From Fulvivirga sp. M361 (GTDB lineage Bacteria > Bacteroidota > Bacteroidia > Cytophagales > Cyclobacteriaceae), in NCBI RefSeq assembly GCF_007097395.1, contig NZ_VKDC01000044.1, forward strand, positions 1 to 54,193: 54,193 bases of DNA, given 5' to 3'. Position numbers and translations under genes: made by a program. The notes beneath the pieces were generated by a model, which ran no database searches, was not told the origin of the DNA, and saw only the letters and a program-made list of their open reading frames with translations. Positions 8,189 through 17,400 of the stretch are shown here, one piece after another. Numbering within the stretch: the stretch's first letter is position 1; each line of letters starts with the position of its first letter.

Positions 8189-9961
8189 ATGAATAAAGAG
8201 AAGGTAAATAGCGGCAGCATTGTAGATTTTAAGGTACTTAAACGTCTTTTCGATTTTGTAAAGCCGTATAGAGGACGTTTCTATTTTCTTATCCTCCTAA
8301 CATTGATCATAGGCATTGCCGCTCCGCTAAGACCCCACCTTATCCAGCTCACTCTGGATAATGAAGTAGCCGCAGGCGACTACCAGGGTATGGTCAACAT
8401 GATATATCTATTGGTAGGCTTACTGATATTACAGTCATTGGTCCAATATTCGCATACCTATCTTTCAGGCTGGCTGGGGCAGTACATTATTCGTGACATA
8501 CGCATTAAGCTGTATGCCCATTTGGTGAAGTTAAGGTTGAAGTTCTTTGATCGCACTCCTATAGGACGACTCGTGACACGTACTGTTTCGGATGTAGAAA
8601 CACTAGCCAATGTTTTTAGCGAAGGCCTTGCAGCCATGGTTGGCGATCTGTTCCAACTTATCTTTATCCTGGCCTTTATGTTTCATGAAAACTGGAGGCT
8701 GGCGCTGATCTGCCTTTCTACCTTCCCTATCCTGGTGGTGAGCACTTATATTTTTAAAGAAAAGATAAAGGTGGCCTTCAACGATGTAAGAAATGCTGTT
8801 TCAAACTTAAATTCTTTCGTACAGGAACATATCACGGGCATGAGCATTGTTCAGATATTCGGCGGCGAGAAAAGGGAGTATGCCAAGTTTAAGGAAATCA
8901 ACCGCGACCACCGCAGGGCTAATTTGAAGTCCGTGCTTTATTATTCCATTTATTATCCTGTTGCAGAAGTAATTAGTGCCGCAGGCATCGGGTTGCTGAT
9001 CTGGTATGGGGCGAAAGGGGTAATCCATCAGGTGGATACAGGTATTACCATGGGGATGTTGATCGCCTTCATCATGTATATCCAGATGTTTTTCCGACCG
9101 ATACGCATGATTGCCGACCGCTTTAATACATTACAACTGGGCATAGTCAGTTCATCCCGTATCATGCAGCTTTTAGACAATGATGAACACCTGACCGATA
9201 GTGGTACGCTTCAACCGAAGCAATTTAAGGGTGAGGTAACATTTAAAAATGTATGGTTTGCTTATAACAAGGGAGAACATGTATTGAGAGACATTTCTTT
9301 CTCTGTGAAACAAGGCGAAACCATAGCCCTGGTAGGAGCTACCGGAGCGGGTAAGTCTTCTATTATAAATTTACTCAATCGTTTTTATGACATTAACCGT
9401 GGAGAGATACTTATCGACGGTCATGAAGTGCATGAGTATGATCTTAATAGCCTCAGAAGTAAGATTGGCGTAGTTCTTCAAGACGTATTCCTGTTTTCGG
9501 AAAGTATTTATCAAAACATCACCCTGGGCAATCCGGACATAGCAGAAGAAGATGTAATGAAAGCAGCCAAACTGGTGGGTGCCAAAAAGTTTATTGAACG
9601 ACTACCCGGCGGACTCCACTACAATGTCATGGAAAGAGGGTCTACTTTATCCGTTGGTCAGCGACAGCTCATTTCTTTTGTACGTGCCATGGTCTATGAC
9701 CCACGTATCATCGTGCTGGATGAAGCTACGTCATCTGTAGATACGGAAACAGAGGAAATGATCCAAAAAGCCATCGAAAAAATGATGACCGGCAGAACTT
9801 CCATTGTCATAGCGCACCGCCTTTCCACAATACAAAAAGCGGATAAAATCATTGTATTGGAAAAGGGACAGATTGTGGAAGTAGGCGATCATGAAACACT
9901 ACTTAAAAAAGACGGATATTACACTCAACTGCATAAAATGCAGTACAAAGAAATTATCTAA
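8189..9961 (+). CDS. ABC exporter, fused permease and ATPase (MsbA/LmrA type)
   Basis: A 590-residue half-transporter expected to work as a dimer in the inner membrane. Six transmembrane helices occupy about 30-315. The ATPase domain has Walker A GATGAGKS (383-390), a Q-loop (LQDVFLF), signature LSVGQRQ (with Val replacing the second Gly of LSGGQ), Walker B IIVLDEATS and the H-loop IAHRLST. The LSVGQRQ signature is a known subgroup feature of some heterodimer-type exporters. A second exporter gene faces it at 12616-14406, but the two are not co-directional. Substrate unknown: lipid, peptide or drug. A terminator follows. Confidence 0.93.
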   Translation: MNKEKVNSGSIVDFKVLKRLFDFVKPYRGRFYFLILLTLIIGIAAPLRPHLIQLTLDNEVAAGDYQGMVNMIYLLVGLLILQSLVQYSHTYLSGWLGQYIIRDIRIKLYAHLVKLRLKFFDRTPIGRLVTRTVSDVETLANVFSEGLAAMVGDLFQLIFILAFMFHENWRLALICLSTFPILVVSTYIFKEKIKVAFNDVRNAVSNLNSFVQEHITGMSIVQIFGGEKREYAKFKEINRDHRRANLKSVLYYSIYYPVAEVISAAGIGLLIWYGAKGVIHQVDTGITMGMLIAFIMYIQMFFRPIRMIADRFNTLQLGIVSSSRIMQLLDNDEHLTDSGTLQPKQFKGEVTFKNVWFAYNKGEHVLRDISFSVKQGETIALVGATGAGKSSIINLLNRFYDINRGEILIDGHEVHEYDLNSLRSKIGVVLQDVFLFSESIYQNITLGNPDIAEEDVMKAAKLVGAKKFIERLPGGLHYNVMERGSTLSVGQRQLISFVRAMVYDPRIIVLDEATSSVDTETEEMIQKAIEKMMTGRTSIVIAHRLSTIQKADKIIVLEKGQIVEVGDHETLLKKDGYYTQLHKMQYKEII

Positions 9962-9969
9962 AACTTTTG

Positions 9970-10004
9970 GTTGCGATTTTTCATATTCGCAACTTGCCTT
10001 TTTT
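9970..10004 (+). terminator. Probable terminator after the ABC exporter
   Basis: GTTGCGA (9970-9976), 10-nt loop, TCGCAAC (9987-9993), then a T-rich stretch TTGCCTTTTTT. It lies 9 nt after the exporter stop codon. The T-run is slightly displaced, so efficiency may be partial. Confidence 0.6.
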
Positions 10005-10022
10005 AACGGTCAATTTTCTTAA

Positions 10023-10727
10023 ATGCCTGCTCTACAAAGGTTTGCTTTAATTATATGCTTTCTTTCCGCTGTCGCTTTTCAGGCACAGTCTCAAAGGCAT
10101 GTAGTGAAAAAGAATTTCAAGCATATTCGCATTTCAAAGGGAAAAGCCAGGGTAGTATGCCCGATCTTTGAAGAAAGTAAATACCCTTACCAGGGAATAG
10201 GGATCAAATTAGGAGACCCCTTTGCGCTTACCTATAAATTTTATGCTCACAAAAATTTCGCCATAGCGATTGATGGTGGTACGGCAGCCAGTGGGTTATA
10301 CAATCAGTACCATCGGGGAAACTTTGAAAAATTCACCAATGCGGATACCCTTGGCGAAAGGCAAAGCATTTCTTACCTGAGCCATTTGGTAAAATCCGAA
10401 TGGGTACTGGAAGGAAAATTTCTGTACCAGCAGAATGCCACTAAACTGTTAAAAGGGCTACAATGGTATATAGGTGCTGGCTGGCAATGGCGCACTTTAT
10501 CCATAGAATACGAATATTTGTTAGATCTTCGGTTCAATGAAACAGAAATCGGTCGTTTCGACGTTAATAACTTAACGATGGGCCCGACAGGTGTGCTCGG
10601 CTTTGAATATGCTTACTTCCAATTACCAATCTCTGCATTCATAGAAATAGAAATGTATGCTGATGTATTAGAAGATCCGGGATGGACGCGTTTTCAAGGG
10701 GGTATAGGTCTTAGGGTCGTTTTTTAA
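10023..10727 (+). CDS. Outer-membrane beta-barrel protein, tandem copy 1
   Basis: A 234-residue predicted outer-membrane protein with signal peptide 1-23 (ending AQSQ). Alternating hydrophobic strands dominate, and the C-terminus ends on Phe (GGIGLRVVF), typical of barrels inserted by BAM. The stretch GIKLGDPFALTYKFY aligns with GLRIGDAFGISYKIY of the next gene, which makes the pair a tandem duplication; this copy has about 40 extra residues near the N-terminus. It is followed by copy 2 after 15 nt and then by a small membrane-anchored protein. No enzymatic motif is visible. Confidence 0.75.
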   Translation: MPALQRFALIICFLSAVAFQAQSQRHVVKKNFKHIRISKGKARVVCPIFEESKYPYQGIGIKLGDPFALTYKFYAHKNFAIAIDGGTAASGLYNQYHRGNFEKFTNADTLGERQSISYLSHLVKSEWVLEGKFLYQQNATKLLKGLQWYIGAGWQWRTLSIEYEYLLDLRFNETEIGRFDVNNLTMGPTGVLGFEYAYFQLPISAFIEIEMYADVLEDPGWTRFQGGIGLRVVF

Positions 10728-10742
10728 AAAACATCTTTTTTC

Positions 10743-11333
10743 ATGAAAATTCTAGTTAAGGCAATCGTCTGTCTTATTGGCTTTGGTTTTATTTCTTCAT
10801 CTGCCTTCTCACAGCGCTTCGACCAGGGCGTGGGGTTACGTATTGGTGATGCTTTTGGCATATCTTATAAAATTTATGGCCAACGTAATACGGCTTTTGA
10901 ATTTGGAATAGGAACCACTTCACGCAACCGACACGGAGCTTACTATCGTGATAAATTCAAAAACATCAATGACTTTGACGGACTACGCTATGCAGACCAT
11001 GATGTGAATTACACCCTGGCTTTGCAGGGTCGGTACCTTTTACATTACGCGTTTCCGGCCAATGTAGAGGGCCGATTGGATTGGTATTGGGGGGTGGGCG
11101 CCCAGATGCGACTTTCCGGGTTAGAATACTCTTATTTTAACGAAAGCAGCATAATAGGTTCCGATGACAAAACCAATTTTGACCTGGGACCGGAAGGAAT
11201 ATTGGGGGTAGAATATGAACTTCAGGATTATCCCGTTGTATCCTTTGCAGAGGTGAGTTTATTGGCTGAGTTAGTTGATCAACCTTTTAAGATGCGTATT
11301 TTTGGCGCTATTGGAGTTCGATACGCATTTTAA
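10743..11333 (+). CDS. Outer-membrane beta-barrel protein, tandem copy 2
   Basis: A 196-residue homologue of the preceding gene with signal peptide 1-23 (SSSAFSQ). It has the same order of blocks: GxRIGDxFxxxYKxY, a Y-rich YRDKFKNI block matching YHRGNFEKF, a W-Y-GVGAQMR-strand matching WYIGAGWQWR, then LGPEGILGVEYE matching MGPTGVLGFEYA, and a C-terminal Phe (IGVRYAF). The stop codon is directly followed by the ATG of the next gene with no spacer, which indicates translational coupling. Likely function: a small structural or gating porin-like protein; no specific role can be assigned. Confidence 0.75.
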   Translation: MKILVKAIVCLIGFGFISSSAFSQRFDQGVGLRIGDAFGISYKIYGQRNTAFEFGIGTTSRNRHGAYYRDKFKNINDFDGLRYADHDVNYTLALQGRYLLHYAFPANVEGRLDWYWGVGAQMRLSGLEYSYFNESSIIGSDDKTNFDLGPEGILGVEYELQDYPVVSFAEVSLLAELVDQPFKMRIFGAIGVRYAF

Positions 11334-11846
11334 ATGAAACGATACCTTATGATAGCGCTGCTACTGTTAAGCAGCGTTTATTTTGTTTTCTTTTTTCTAA
11401 GATCATCCTCACCAGAGGTAGATTTTGCGATCACGGACCATCATCAGAGCTATTTTACAGGAGAGTACTTTCAAGGTAGCCCAAAAGCTCCTGAATTGAA
11501 AGACCTGTTTATACAACAGCGTAATAATGCACTTAAGGGACATAGGGATTTAATAGTGGTAAATTATGAATCTGATACGTTGAAAGGCGAGATCAGGCAA
11601 TTTATAGGTATATCTGCTGAGGAAGTACCTGATAAACTACCAGCGTCTTCATGGCTCGAAATGCCGCCCGGAAGTTATGCCGGTGCTGAATTAATGGCCT
11701 CTGACTTAAGGCGCATAAATCCAATGGATATTAAAAATCAAGCTGTTAATTACGCCCAAACACAATCAAAAGAATTAGAGACCACCATTTCTTACGAGAT
11801 TTATGAAGGCGATGAAAAACTAAGAGTATTGTTTCGTTTACGTTAG
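11334..11846 (+). CDS. Small membrane-anchored protein of unknown function
   Basis: A 170-residue protein with one N-terminal hydrophobic segment (about 5-23) and a soluble domain. I do not recognise the family. The segment may be an uncleaved anchor because no signal-peptidase site is clear. The domain has no cysteines and no obvious catalytic motif. Its start codon abuts the stop of the second barrel gene, so it probably works with the barrels, for instance as a periplasmic accessory protein. It closes this three-gene unit; the next gene is convergent. Confidence 0.65.
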   Translation: MKRYLMIALLLLSSVYFVFFFLRSSSPEVDFAITDHHQSYFTGEYFQGSPKAPELKDLFIQQRNNALKGHRDLIVVNYESDTLKGEIRQFIGISAEEVPDKLPASSWLEMPPGSYAGAELMASDLRRINPMDIKNQAVNYAQTQSKELETTISYEIYEGDEKLRVLFRLR

Positions 11847-11967
11847 GTCATCGCTTTCAGTGGACCACTCCACGGCTAAAAAAGACCATAAGAGAGTAAT
11901 AACACAAATTTTTCAGACTGGTATTTGATTCTGATAGACCATGACACATTGATTGCCTGAGGACAGG

Positions 11968-12609
11968 TTAGTTCTTGATATCCTCGATCTTCTTCTTATA
12001 AGCTTCTTTCAAAACTGCTGCAAAGGTTAAGGCAGTATCGATATCCTTCATCATTTTCATCCAGGCGCGCTTATCTTTTTCAGCCGATGCAACGTTTGAT
12101 ATTTCCTTCGTGATGCTATTGTCAAAGCTTTTCAGCCTCTTCTGGATACTGTAAATCTCAGCCAAATCACTTACTAATTCATAATCCATAGAAGAAAGCA
12201 CATTCGTACGTCCTGCTGTGGTCCAGGCAACATCCGATAACTCAAACAATTCTATGAGAATGGAGATAGATTCTAAATCATCCGAAATATAGTCAGCATA
12301 TTTTTGACGAAACCCTATTAACGAATCGGCTGGTTTAACAGGATCCATTTTGTCATCAACTACTTTAAGCAGTTCTACCAAAAAATCACGCAAATTTTTA
12401 TTGGCCAAATAGGTAGAATCCAACTTTCTTAAATTGTTTTCCATTTCATCCTGAATGTTTACCAATACGGTTTGAATTACCCTGTCCTCTTTACGCGATT
12501 CATTCCAACTATTTAGGCCAAATGCGATCAATACGCCTAAAAGCACACTTATAAGCCCTACAAAATGATTGAGCCAGTCGATGTTATGTTTTCTATCCTT
12601 TGCAACCAT
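11968..12609 (-). CDS. DUF6090-like membrane-anchored protein
   Basis: A 213-residue protein with one transmembrane helix at about 15-32 in the context VGLISVLLGVLIAFGLNSWNE. The hydrophobic helix ending in (I/L)NxWNE is the hallmark of the DUF6090 group, frequent in Bacteroidota and of unknown function. The rest is helical, probably coiled-coil (about 38-75 and 150-210). It starts 6 nt after the stop of the ABC exporter upstream, so the two are likely cotranscribed and it may be an accessory to that exporter. Confidence 0.7.
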   Translation of the reverse strand: MVAKDRKHNIDWLNHFVGLISVLLGVLIAFGLNSWNESRKEDRVIQTVLVNIQDEMENNLRKLDSTYLANKNLRDFLVELLKVVDDKMDPVKPADSLIGFRQKYADYISDDLESISILIELFELSDVAWTTAGRTNVLSSMDYELVSDLAEIYSIQKRLKSFDNSITKEISNVASAEKDKRAWMKMMKDIDTALTFAAVLKEAYKKKIEDIKN

Positions 12610-12615
12610 AATCGA

Positions 12616-14406
12616 TTACTCCGTTATTGTTTCTTCTGCCAGCATCTGCTTGTCATAAAGCTCTTTATAAATGCCGTTTTTCGCAAGCAATGATTCATTA
12701 GTCCCCTCTTCCACCAACTTTCCATCGTCCAGCACTATAATCTTATCAGCAAGTTTCGCGGAAGAAACCCTGTGTGAAATTATAATAGAGGTACGTCCAT
12801 CCATTATCCTTTTCAAGCTATTCAAAATGGCATTTTCAGTTTTAGTGTCTACTGCAGATAAAGCATCATCCAGGATAAGTATCTTCGGGTTGCGACAGAT
12901 AGCACGAGCTATAGAGACACGCTGCTTCTGGCCGCCTGACAAGGTAATGCCTCTTTCCCCCAGCTTCGTGGCAAAGCCTTCCGGAAATTCAATTATATTT
13001 TCATACACATCTGCTTCCCTGGCCGCCTGCATCACCTTTTCTTCACTTATTTCATCTGTACCGAAAGCAATGTTGTTATAAATAGTGTCGCTAAAGAGAA
13101 ATACGTCCTGAGGAACATATCCTATTTGGCTTCTTAAATTGATCACATTGTATTCTTTCACTCCCCTTTTATCAATCCGTATATCCCCTGAAGAGGTATC
13201 ATACATACGTGTGATCATATTGGCTATAGTGCTTTTTCCTGACCCGGTAGTACCAATAATAGCCAATGATTGTCCGGATTCCACTTCAAAAGAAACTTCA
13301 TTCAATGCCTGAATACCGGAATCCGGATAGGTGAAACTTACATTACTGAACTGGATACTGCCTTTAAGATCTACCAACAAATTCTCAGTACTAACAATAT
13401 CGTTGTCCGTTTTAAGAAACTCATTCAACCTTTTTTGTGATGCTGCCGCACGTTGAATAATACTACTGATCCAGCCCAACGATGTCACTGGCCAGGTAAG
13501 TAAGTTAACATATATAATGAACTCGGCAATGTTACCAAATGTCAGGTTACCCTTTAATACCTCTGTACTACCAGCATAAACTGTCAGGATAGTACTCAAA
13601 CCTATCAGCCCCATGATCAGTGGAAAAAATAACGCCTGAACTTTTGTTAACCGGAGTGATTTGTATTTGTAATCGTCACTTTTGGCCGAGAACTGACGGT
13701 TGGAATCCTCTTCCCGGTTAAATGACTTTAAAACACGGATCCCTGAAAATGCCTCCTGAACAAATGTCGACAGCCCTGATTGGCTTACCTGTATCTCTTC
13801 CGACCTTTTATTCATGATGTTGTTCACATAATAAATGCTCACTGAAAGAATGGGCAGTGGAATAAGTGCGTATAACGTAAGCGTCACATTGATAGAAAGC
13901 ATGTAAGGGATGAGTATAACAAACAAGGTTATCATGTTTAATCCATACATAATGGAAGGCCCCAGGTACATGCGCACTTTGCCAACGTCCTCCGATATCC
14001 GGTTCAAAATATCACCGGTATTATTTCTTCTATAAAAGCTTAGAGGCAACGACTGATAATGATCATAAATTTCATTTTTAAGGTCGTATTCCACCAATCT
14101 TGACATTACGATGATGGTCTGCCGTACCATGAATAAAAATAACCCCCGCAGTAACGCCATCACCAGGATAATAACAGCATAGATTAAAATATTCACCGTG
14201 AAAATATCATTGATGTTTTCCTGAATATCCAGTTGTTGGAATGATCGATACACATCTATGTTATCGGCTACCAGATCTATGGCATACCTTACCACAGATG
14301 CGGGTATGATCTGGAAAATATTGGAAATAATGACGAAAACCAATCCTAACAGGATATGGTATTTGTACTTAAAAAGATATTTATTGAGATAGCTAAGTTC
14401 CTTCAT
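12616..14406 (-). CDS. ABC exporter, fused permease and ATPase (MsbA type)
   Basis: A 596-residue half-transporter. Transmembrane domain about 15-320 with six helices, then an ATPase domain with Walker A GTTGSGKST, Q-loop (VPQDVFLF), signature ITLSGGQKQR, Walker B ILILDDALSAVD and H-loop ISHRVSS. Walker B ends in Asp-Asp rather than Asp-Glu: the residue after ILILD, normally the catalytic Glu, is Asp. That is seen in the degenerate site of heterodimeric exporters and would lower ATP hydrolysis in a homodimer. It begins an operon with the DUF6090-like gene and has a divergent promoter region shared with leucine dehydrogenase. Confidence 0.92.
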   Translation of the reverse strand: MKELSYLNKYLFKYKYHILLGLVFVIISNIFQIIPASVVRYAIDLVADNIDVYRSFQQLDIQENINDIFTVNILIYAVIILVMALLRGLFLFMVRQTIIVMSRLVEYDLKNEIYDHYQSLPLSFYRRNNTGDILNRISEDVGKVRMYLGPSIMYGLNMITLFVILIPYMLSINVTLTLYALIPLPILSVSIYYVNNIMNKRSEEIQVSQSGLSTFVQEAFSGIRVLKSFNREEDSNRQFSAKSDDYKYKSLRLTKVQALFFPLIMGLIGLSTILTVYAGSTEVLKGNLTFGNIAEFIIYVNLLTWPVTSLGWISSIIQRAAASQKRLNEFLKTDNDIVSTENLLVDLKGSIQFSNVSFTYPDSGIQALNEVSFEVESGQSLAIIGTTGSGKSTIANMITRMYDTSSGDIRIDKRGVKEYNVINLRSQIGYVPQDVFLFSDTIYNNIAFGTDEISEEKVMQAAREADVYENIIEFPEGFATKLGERGITLSGGQKQRVSIARAICRNPKILILDDALSAVDTKTENAILNSLKRIMDGRTSIIISHRVSSAKLADKIIVLDDGKLVEEGTNESLLAKNGIYKELYDKQMLAEETITE

Positions 14407-14448
14407 CCAGTGTCTTTCTGACCATGATCAAATCAAGCAGTGAAGGGC

Positions 14449-14456
14449 CAAAATTA
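14449..14456 (-). promoter_or_regulatory. -7 box for the ABC exporter/DUF6090 operon
   Basis: TAATTTTG on the minus strand, 43 nt upstream of the start codon at 14406. No matching TTTG is found at the right distance, so the assignment rests on the -7 box alone. Confidence 0.45.
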
Positions 14457-14514
14457 ACGTAATATCCATAACAACGTGGAAAGAATCCATAAGTTCTCTG
14501 CAAACGATTTCGAT

Positions 14515-14546
14515 TTTGAAATAATATTAAAAATCACCTACTTTTG
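14515..14546 (+). promoter_or_regulatory. Promoter for leucine dehydrogenase
   Basis: TTTG (14515-14518), 20 nt, TACTTTTG (14539-14546): both boxes match the Bacteroidota consensus. The site lies inside the longest possible reading frame of the gene, which argues that translation starts downstream at 14629 and not at 14476. Confidence 0.75.
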
Positions 14547-14628
14547 GGCCATTCAAACGGAGGGTACTTCATTTGAATTACATACTATATTATCTAATCT
14601 AGAAATAATTACTCTAAAGCGCGATAGA

Positions 14629-15729
14629 ATGGAATTTAATGAACTGGAAAAGGTGAAAGAAAGCACTTTATTCGGGCAGGTGTCAGCACTTGGGCACGAG
14701 CAGGTAGTATTTTGTCATGATCAGGCCACGGGCCTAAAGGCAATTATTGGTATTCATAATACGGTATTAGGGCCTGCACTCGGAGGTACCCGCATGTGGA
14801 ATTATGCTACGGAAAACGAAGCTTTAACAGATGTATTGCGCTTGTCCAGGGGTATGACGTATAAGGCCGCTATTACAGGGTTGAACATTGGTGGCGGCAA
14901 AGCGGTCATTATTGGCGATGCCAGCACGATGAAAACGGAAGCTTTTCTTCGCCGTTTTGGCAAATTCATTGACAGCCTTGGAGGAAAATACTGGACTGCG
15001 GAAGATGTCAATATGAAAACCCGTGATATGGAGTTCATCGGTATGGAGACACGTTATGTGACAGGACTACCTCAAACTATGGGCGGAGGTGGAGACCCTT
15101 CTCCCGTAACAGCTTATGGCACCTACCTGGGCATGAAAGCTACGGCAAAAAAAGTATATGGCAATGATGGCCTGGAAGGAAAAAAGATTGGTGTACAAGG
15201 GGTGGGTCAGGTAGGAATGTACCTGGTTGATCATCTTACTAAAGAAGGCGCTAAAGTGTTCATCACTGATATATCAGAAGAAAAATTGAGTGCGGTAGCT
15301 GGTGAAACCGGAGCAAAGGTGGTAGGTATGGAGGATATTTACGACCTGGATATGGATATTTATGCTCCCTGCGCCCTGGGCGCTACCCTGAACGACGACA
15401 CTATTTCCAGGCTTAAATGCCAAATAGTAGCGGGAGCTGCCAATAACCAGCTTGCTGATGAGCAAAAACACGGCTATATGCTTATGGACAAAAGCATTAC
15501 ATATGCACCTGATTTTTTGATCAATGCTGGCGGATTGATCAATGTATATGAAGAATATCTCGGAGATTATAGCGAAAAGCGGACCTATACAATGGCAGAA
15601 AACATATACAGTACATGCCTTGAAATACTGAATACCGCTGAGAATGATAAGACATCTTCACAGGAAGCCGCTATTAAACTGGCAGAAAAAAGAATTGACG
15701 ACATTGGCAGGTTAAAGCTATCACGTTAA
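14629..15729 (+). CDS. Leucine dehydrogenase (Glu/Leu/Phe/Val dehydrogenase family)
   Basis: NAD-dependent oxidative deamination of branched-chain amino acids to 2-oxo acids, in the cytosol. From the ATG at 14629 the protein is 366 residues, the standard length for leucine dehydrogenase; the longer frame from 14476 is ruled out by the promoter inside it. Catalytic lysines are Lys79 (GMTYKAA) and Lys91 (GGGKAVI), corresponding to Lys68/Lys80 of the Bacillus enzyme. The Rossmann domain starts at about residue 185 with GVQGVGQVG. It is a single gene followed by a separate promoter for nusB. It probably supplies precursors for branched fatty acids, which are common in this phylum. Confidence 0.92.
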   Translation: MEFNELEKVKESTLFGQVSALGHEQVVFCHDQATGLKAIIGIHNTVLGPALGGTRMWNYATENEALTDVLRLSRGMTYKAAITGLNIGGGKAVIIGDASTMKTEAFLRRFGKFIDSLGGKYWTAEDVNMKTRDMEFIGMETRYVTGLPQTMGGGGDPSPVTAYGTYLGMKATAKKVYGNDGLEGKKIGVQGVGQVGMYLVDHLTKEGAKVFITDISEEKLSAVAGETGAKVVGMEDIYDLDMDIYAPCALGATLNDDTISRLKCQIVAGAANNQLADEQKHGYMLMDKSITYAPDFLINAGGLINVYEEYLGDYSEKRTYTMAENIYSTCLEILNTAENDKTSSQEAAIKLAEKRIDDIGRLKLSR

Positions 15730-15796
15730 CAAACGTAGCAAAACATACGTCACCAGATATTTTAGCAGAATCAATTTTCTGATTGGTATTATTCAC

Positions 15797-15804
15797 TAAT
15801 TTTG
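15797..15804 (+). promoter_or_regulatory. -7 box for the nusB-coaE cluster
   Basis: TAATTTTG, 67 nt upstream of the nusB ATG. A T-rich -33 region (15775-15779) lies at about the expected distance but is not an exact TTTG. Confidence 0.5.
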
Positions 15805-15871
15805 CGCCTGATATCTGCAAATACTTGATATCAAAGGTCAATGAAATATCAACAATCGTTCTTTAAAATAA

Positions 15872-17011
15872 ATGCTCAATAGGAGAACACTTAGGATTAA
15901 GGCGATGCAAACGCTGTTTGCTCTACGCCAAAGCCGGGAAGCCAATTTTGAATTAGCCAAAGCCTTTATTGATGATAGCTTTTTACCTGACCTTAACTCT
16001 ATGGAGGTACAAGATAAAGAGCTGCTAAAAACTCAAAACAAAGAGGCTCTGCAGCTTTTCAGGAAAAATTATTCAAACGCCGAATTCAAAAGTGAAACAT
16101 CTTCTGACGGCAAAATCGACAAGGCGGTAAATACAGCTATAGAACAATATCATAAGAACAATGAAAATGATATACGCTCTTACAAGAAAAGTATGCTCGC
16201 CGATTCGGAAAAAATATATGATCGGTATTTGCTGGCACTCAACTTACTGCTTGAATTTCATGCTGTAGCTGAAAACGATACTAAGCGGGATCATAAGCAT
16301 TTTGTTAAAAATTTGTTAATCAAGGCGATTAAATCCAATTCCACTCTTGAAAATAGTAGCTTAAGGAAAAATTTGCAGTGGCAGCAATACCAAAGTGAGA
16401 TTCGCCAATGGTTCAAAGAGGTAAGGTCAGACGAGACGTACCAGGAGTATATTTGTAAGGATAATCCTTCTTTTGAGGACGATAAGGAAATATTGCTGCA
16501 TATCGTCAAGAACATTATTTTTAAAAGTGATGTGATTGATAAGTTCATGGAGGAAGACAACCTGAACTGGGAAGAGGACAGGGCAATTATTAAAAGCCTT
16601 GTGACGAAAACCATCAAGGAATTATCTCCTGAATGTAAAGCTGATTTTGAACTGCAACAGTTATCCTACAATTGGGAGGATGACAAAATGTTCTTTAAAA
16701 AACTGTTTGAGAATACGATTCAGGTAGAGTCAGAGTATCAAGAGCTTATTGCCAGTAAGACTAAAAACTGGGAAATAGACAGAATAGCAGCTACTGATAG
16801 AGTTATTTTGGATATGGCCATAGGAGAAATGATTAATTTCCCCAGCATCCCGGTAAAAGTGACGATTAATGAATATATTGAAGTGGCCAAGAAGTACAGT
16901 ACACCTAAGAGCAAGTTATTCATTAATGGTGTACTGGATGTGATCGCTGAAGAACTTTCAGGTTCGGGAGTGATCCGTAAAAGCGGTAGAGGATTAATCG
17001 ATAACAAATAA
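15872..17011 (+). CDS. nusB: Transcription antitermination factor NusB, long form
   Basis: NusB binds boxA RNA with S10 (NusE) to form antitermination complexes on rRNA operons. The C-terminal part (about 240-370) is the NusB fold, with the conserved WEIDRIAATDRVILDMAIGEM and the final helix VKVTINEYIEVAKKYS...FINGVLDVI. The protein is 379 residues against about 140 in Escherichia coli: the N-terminal helix MLNRRTLRIKAMQTLFALRQ is retained but about 230 residues of charged helical sequence are inserted before the core. Such long NusB proteins are usual in Bacteroidota. It is first in a six-gene cluster; ytxH starts 4 nt after its stop. Confidence 0.93.
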   Translation: MLNRRTLRIKAMQTLFALRQSREANFELAKAFIDDSFLPDLNSMEVQDKELLKTQNKEALQLFRKNYSNAEFKSETSSDGKIDKAVNTAIEQYHKNNENDIRSYKKSMLADSEKIYDRYLLALNLLLEFHAVAENDTKRDHKHFVKNLLIKAIKSNSTLENSSLRKNLQWQQYQSEIRQWFKEVRSDETYQEYICKDNPSFEDDKEILLHIVKNIIFKSDVIDKFMEEDNLNWEEDRAIIKSLVTKTIKELSPECKADFELQQLSYNWEDDKMFFKKLFENTIQVESEYQELIASKTKNWEIDRIAATDRVILDMAIGEMINFPSIPVKVTINEYIEVAKKYSTPKSKLFINGVLDVIAEELSGSGVIRKSGRGLIDNK

Positions 17012-17015
17012 TGAT

Positions 17016-17321
17016 ATGAGCAAATCTGGAAACACTTTTTTAGCTTTTCTACTTGGTGCTGCCACCGGCGCTGCTGTAGGTATTCTATATGCTCCTGATA
17101 AAGGTTCTAATACACGTGATAAGTTGAGCTACCGGCTGGACAAGTACAAAAAAATGCTTGAAGACCTGGTACAGGACCTTATCTCAGATAGTGAAGGCGT
17201 GCTTAGTCAGGCTAAGTCAAGTGGCGAACAAGTGGTTAATGATGCCCGTGAAAAGGCCGAACGCCTTCTTGAAGATGTGGACGAACTCATCAGCCACATA
17301 AAAAGCGGAGAAAAAGAATAA
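17016..17321 (+). CDS. YtxH domain protein
   Basis: A 101-residue protein with one hydrophobic glycine/alanine-rich segment (about 7-24: FLAFLLGAATGAAVGILYAP) followed by a basic and then amphipathic coiled-coil region. This is the YtxH (general stress-type) layout. It may be membrane-associated; its molecular function is not known. It follows nusB by 4 nt and so is likely translated from the same mRNA. Confidence 0.85.
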   Translation: MSKSGNTFLAFLLGAATGAAVGILYAPDKGSNTRDKLSYRLDKYKKMLEDLVQDLISDSEGVLSQAKSSGEQVVNDAREKAERLLEDVDELISHIKSGEKE

Positions 17322-17400
17322 CGAACTATTTCTTCCTTTTTTTGTTGGATATAAAATCAAAAGATACTGATTGATATTGAATGATTAAATTAAATTAAAT

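Noticed and set aside
14476-14628. N-terminal extension of leucine dehydrogenase
   Set aside because: A consensus promoter lies within it, and the enzyme family begins at the 14629 start.
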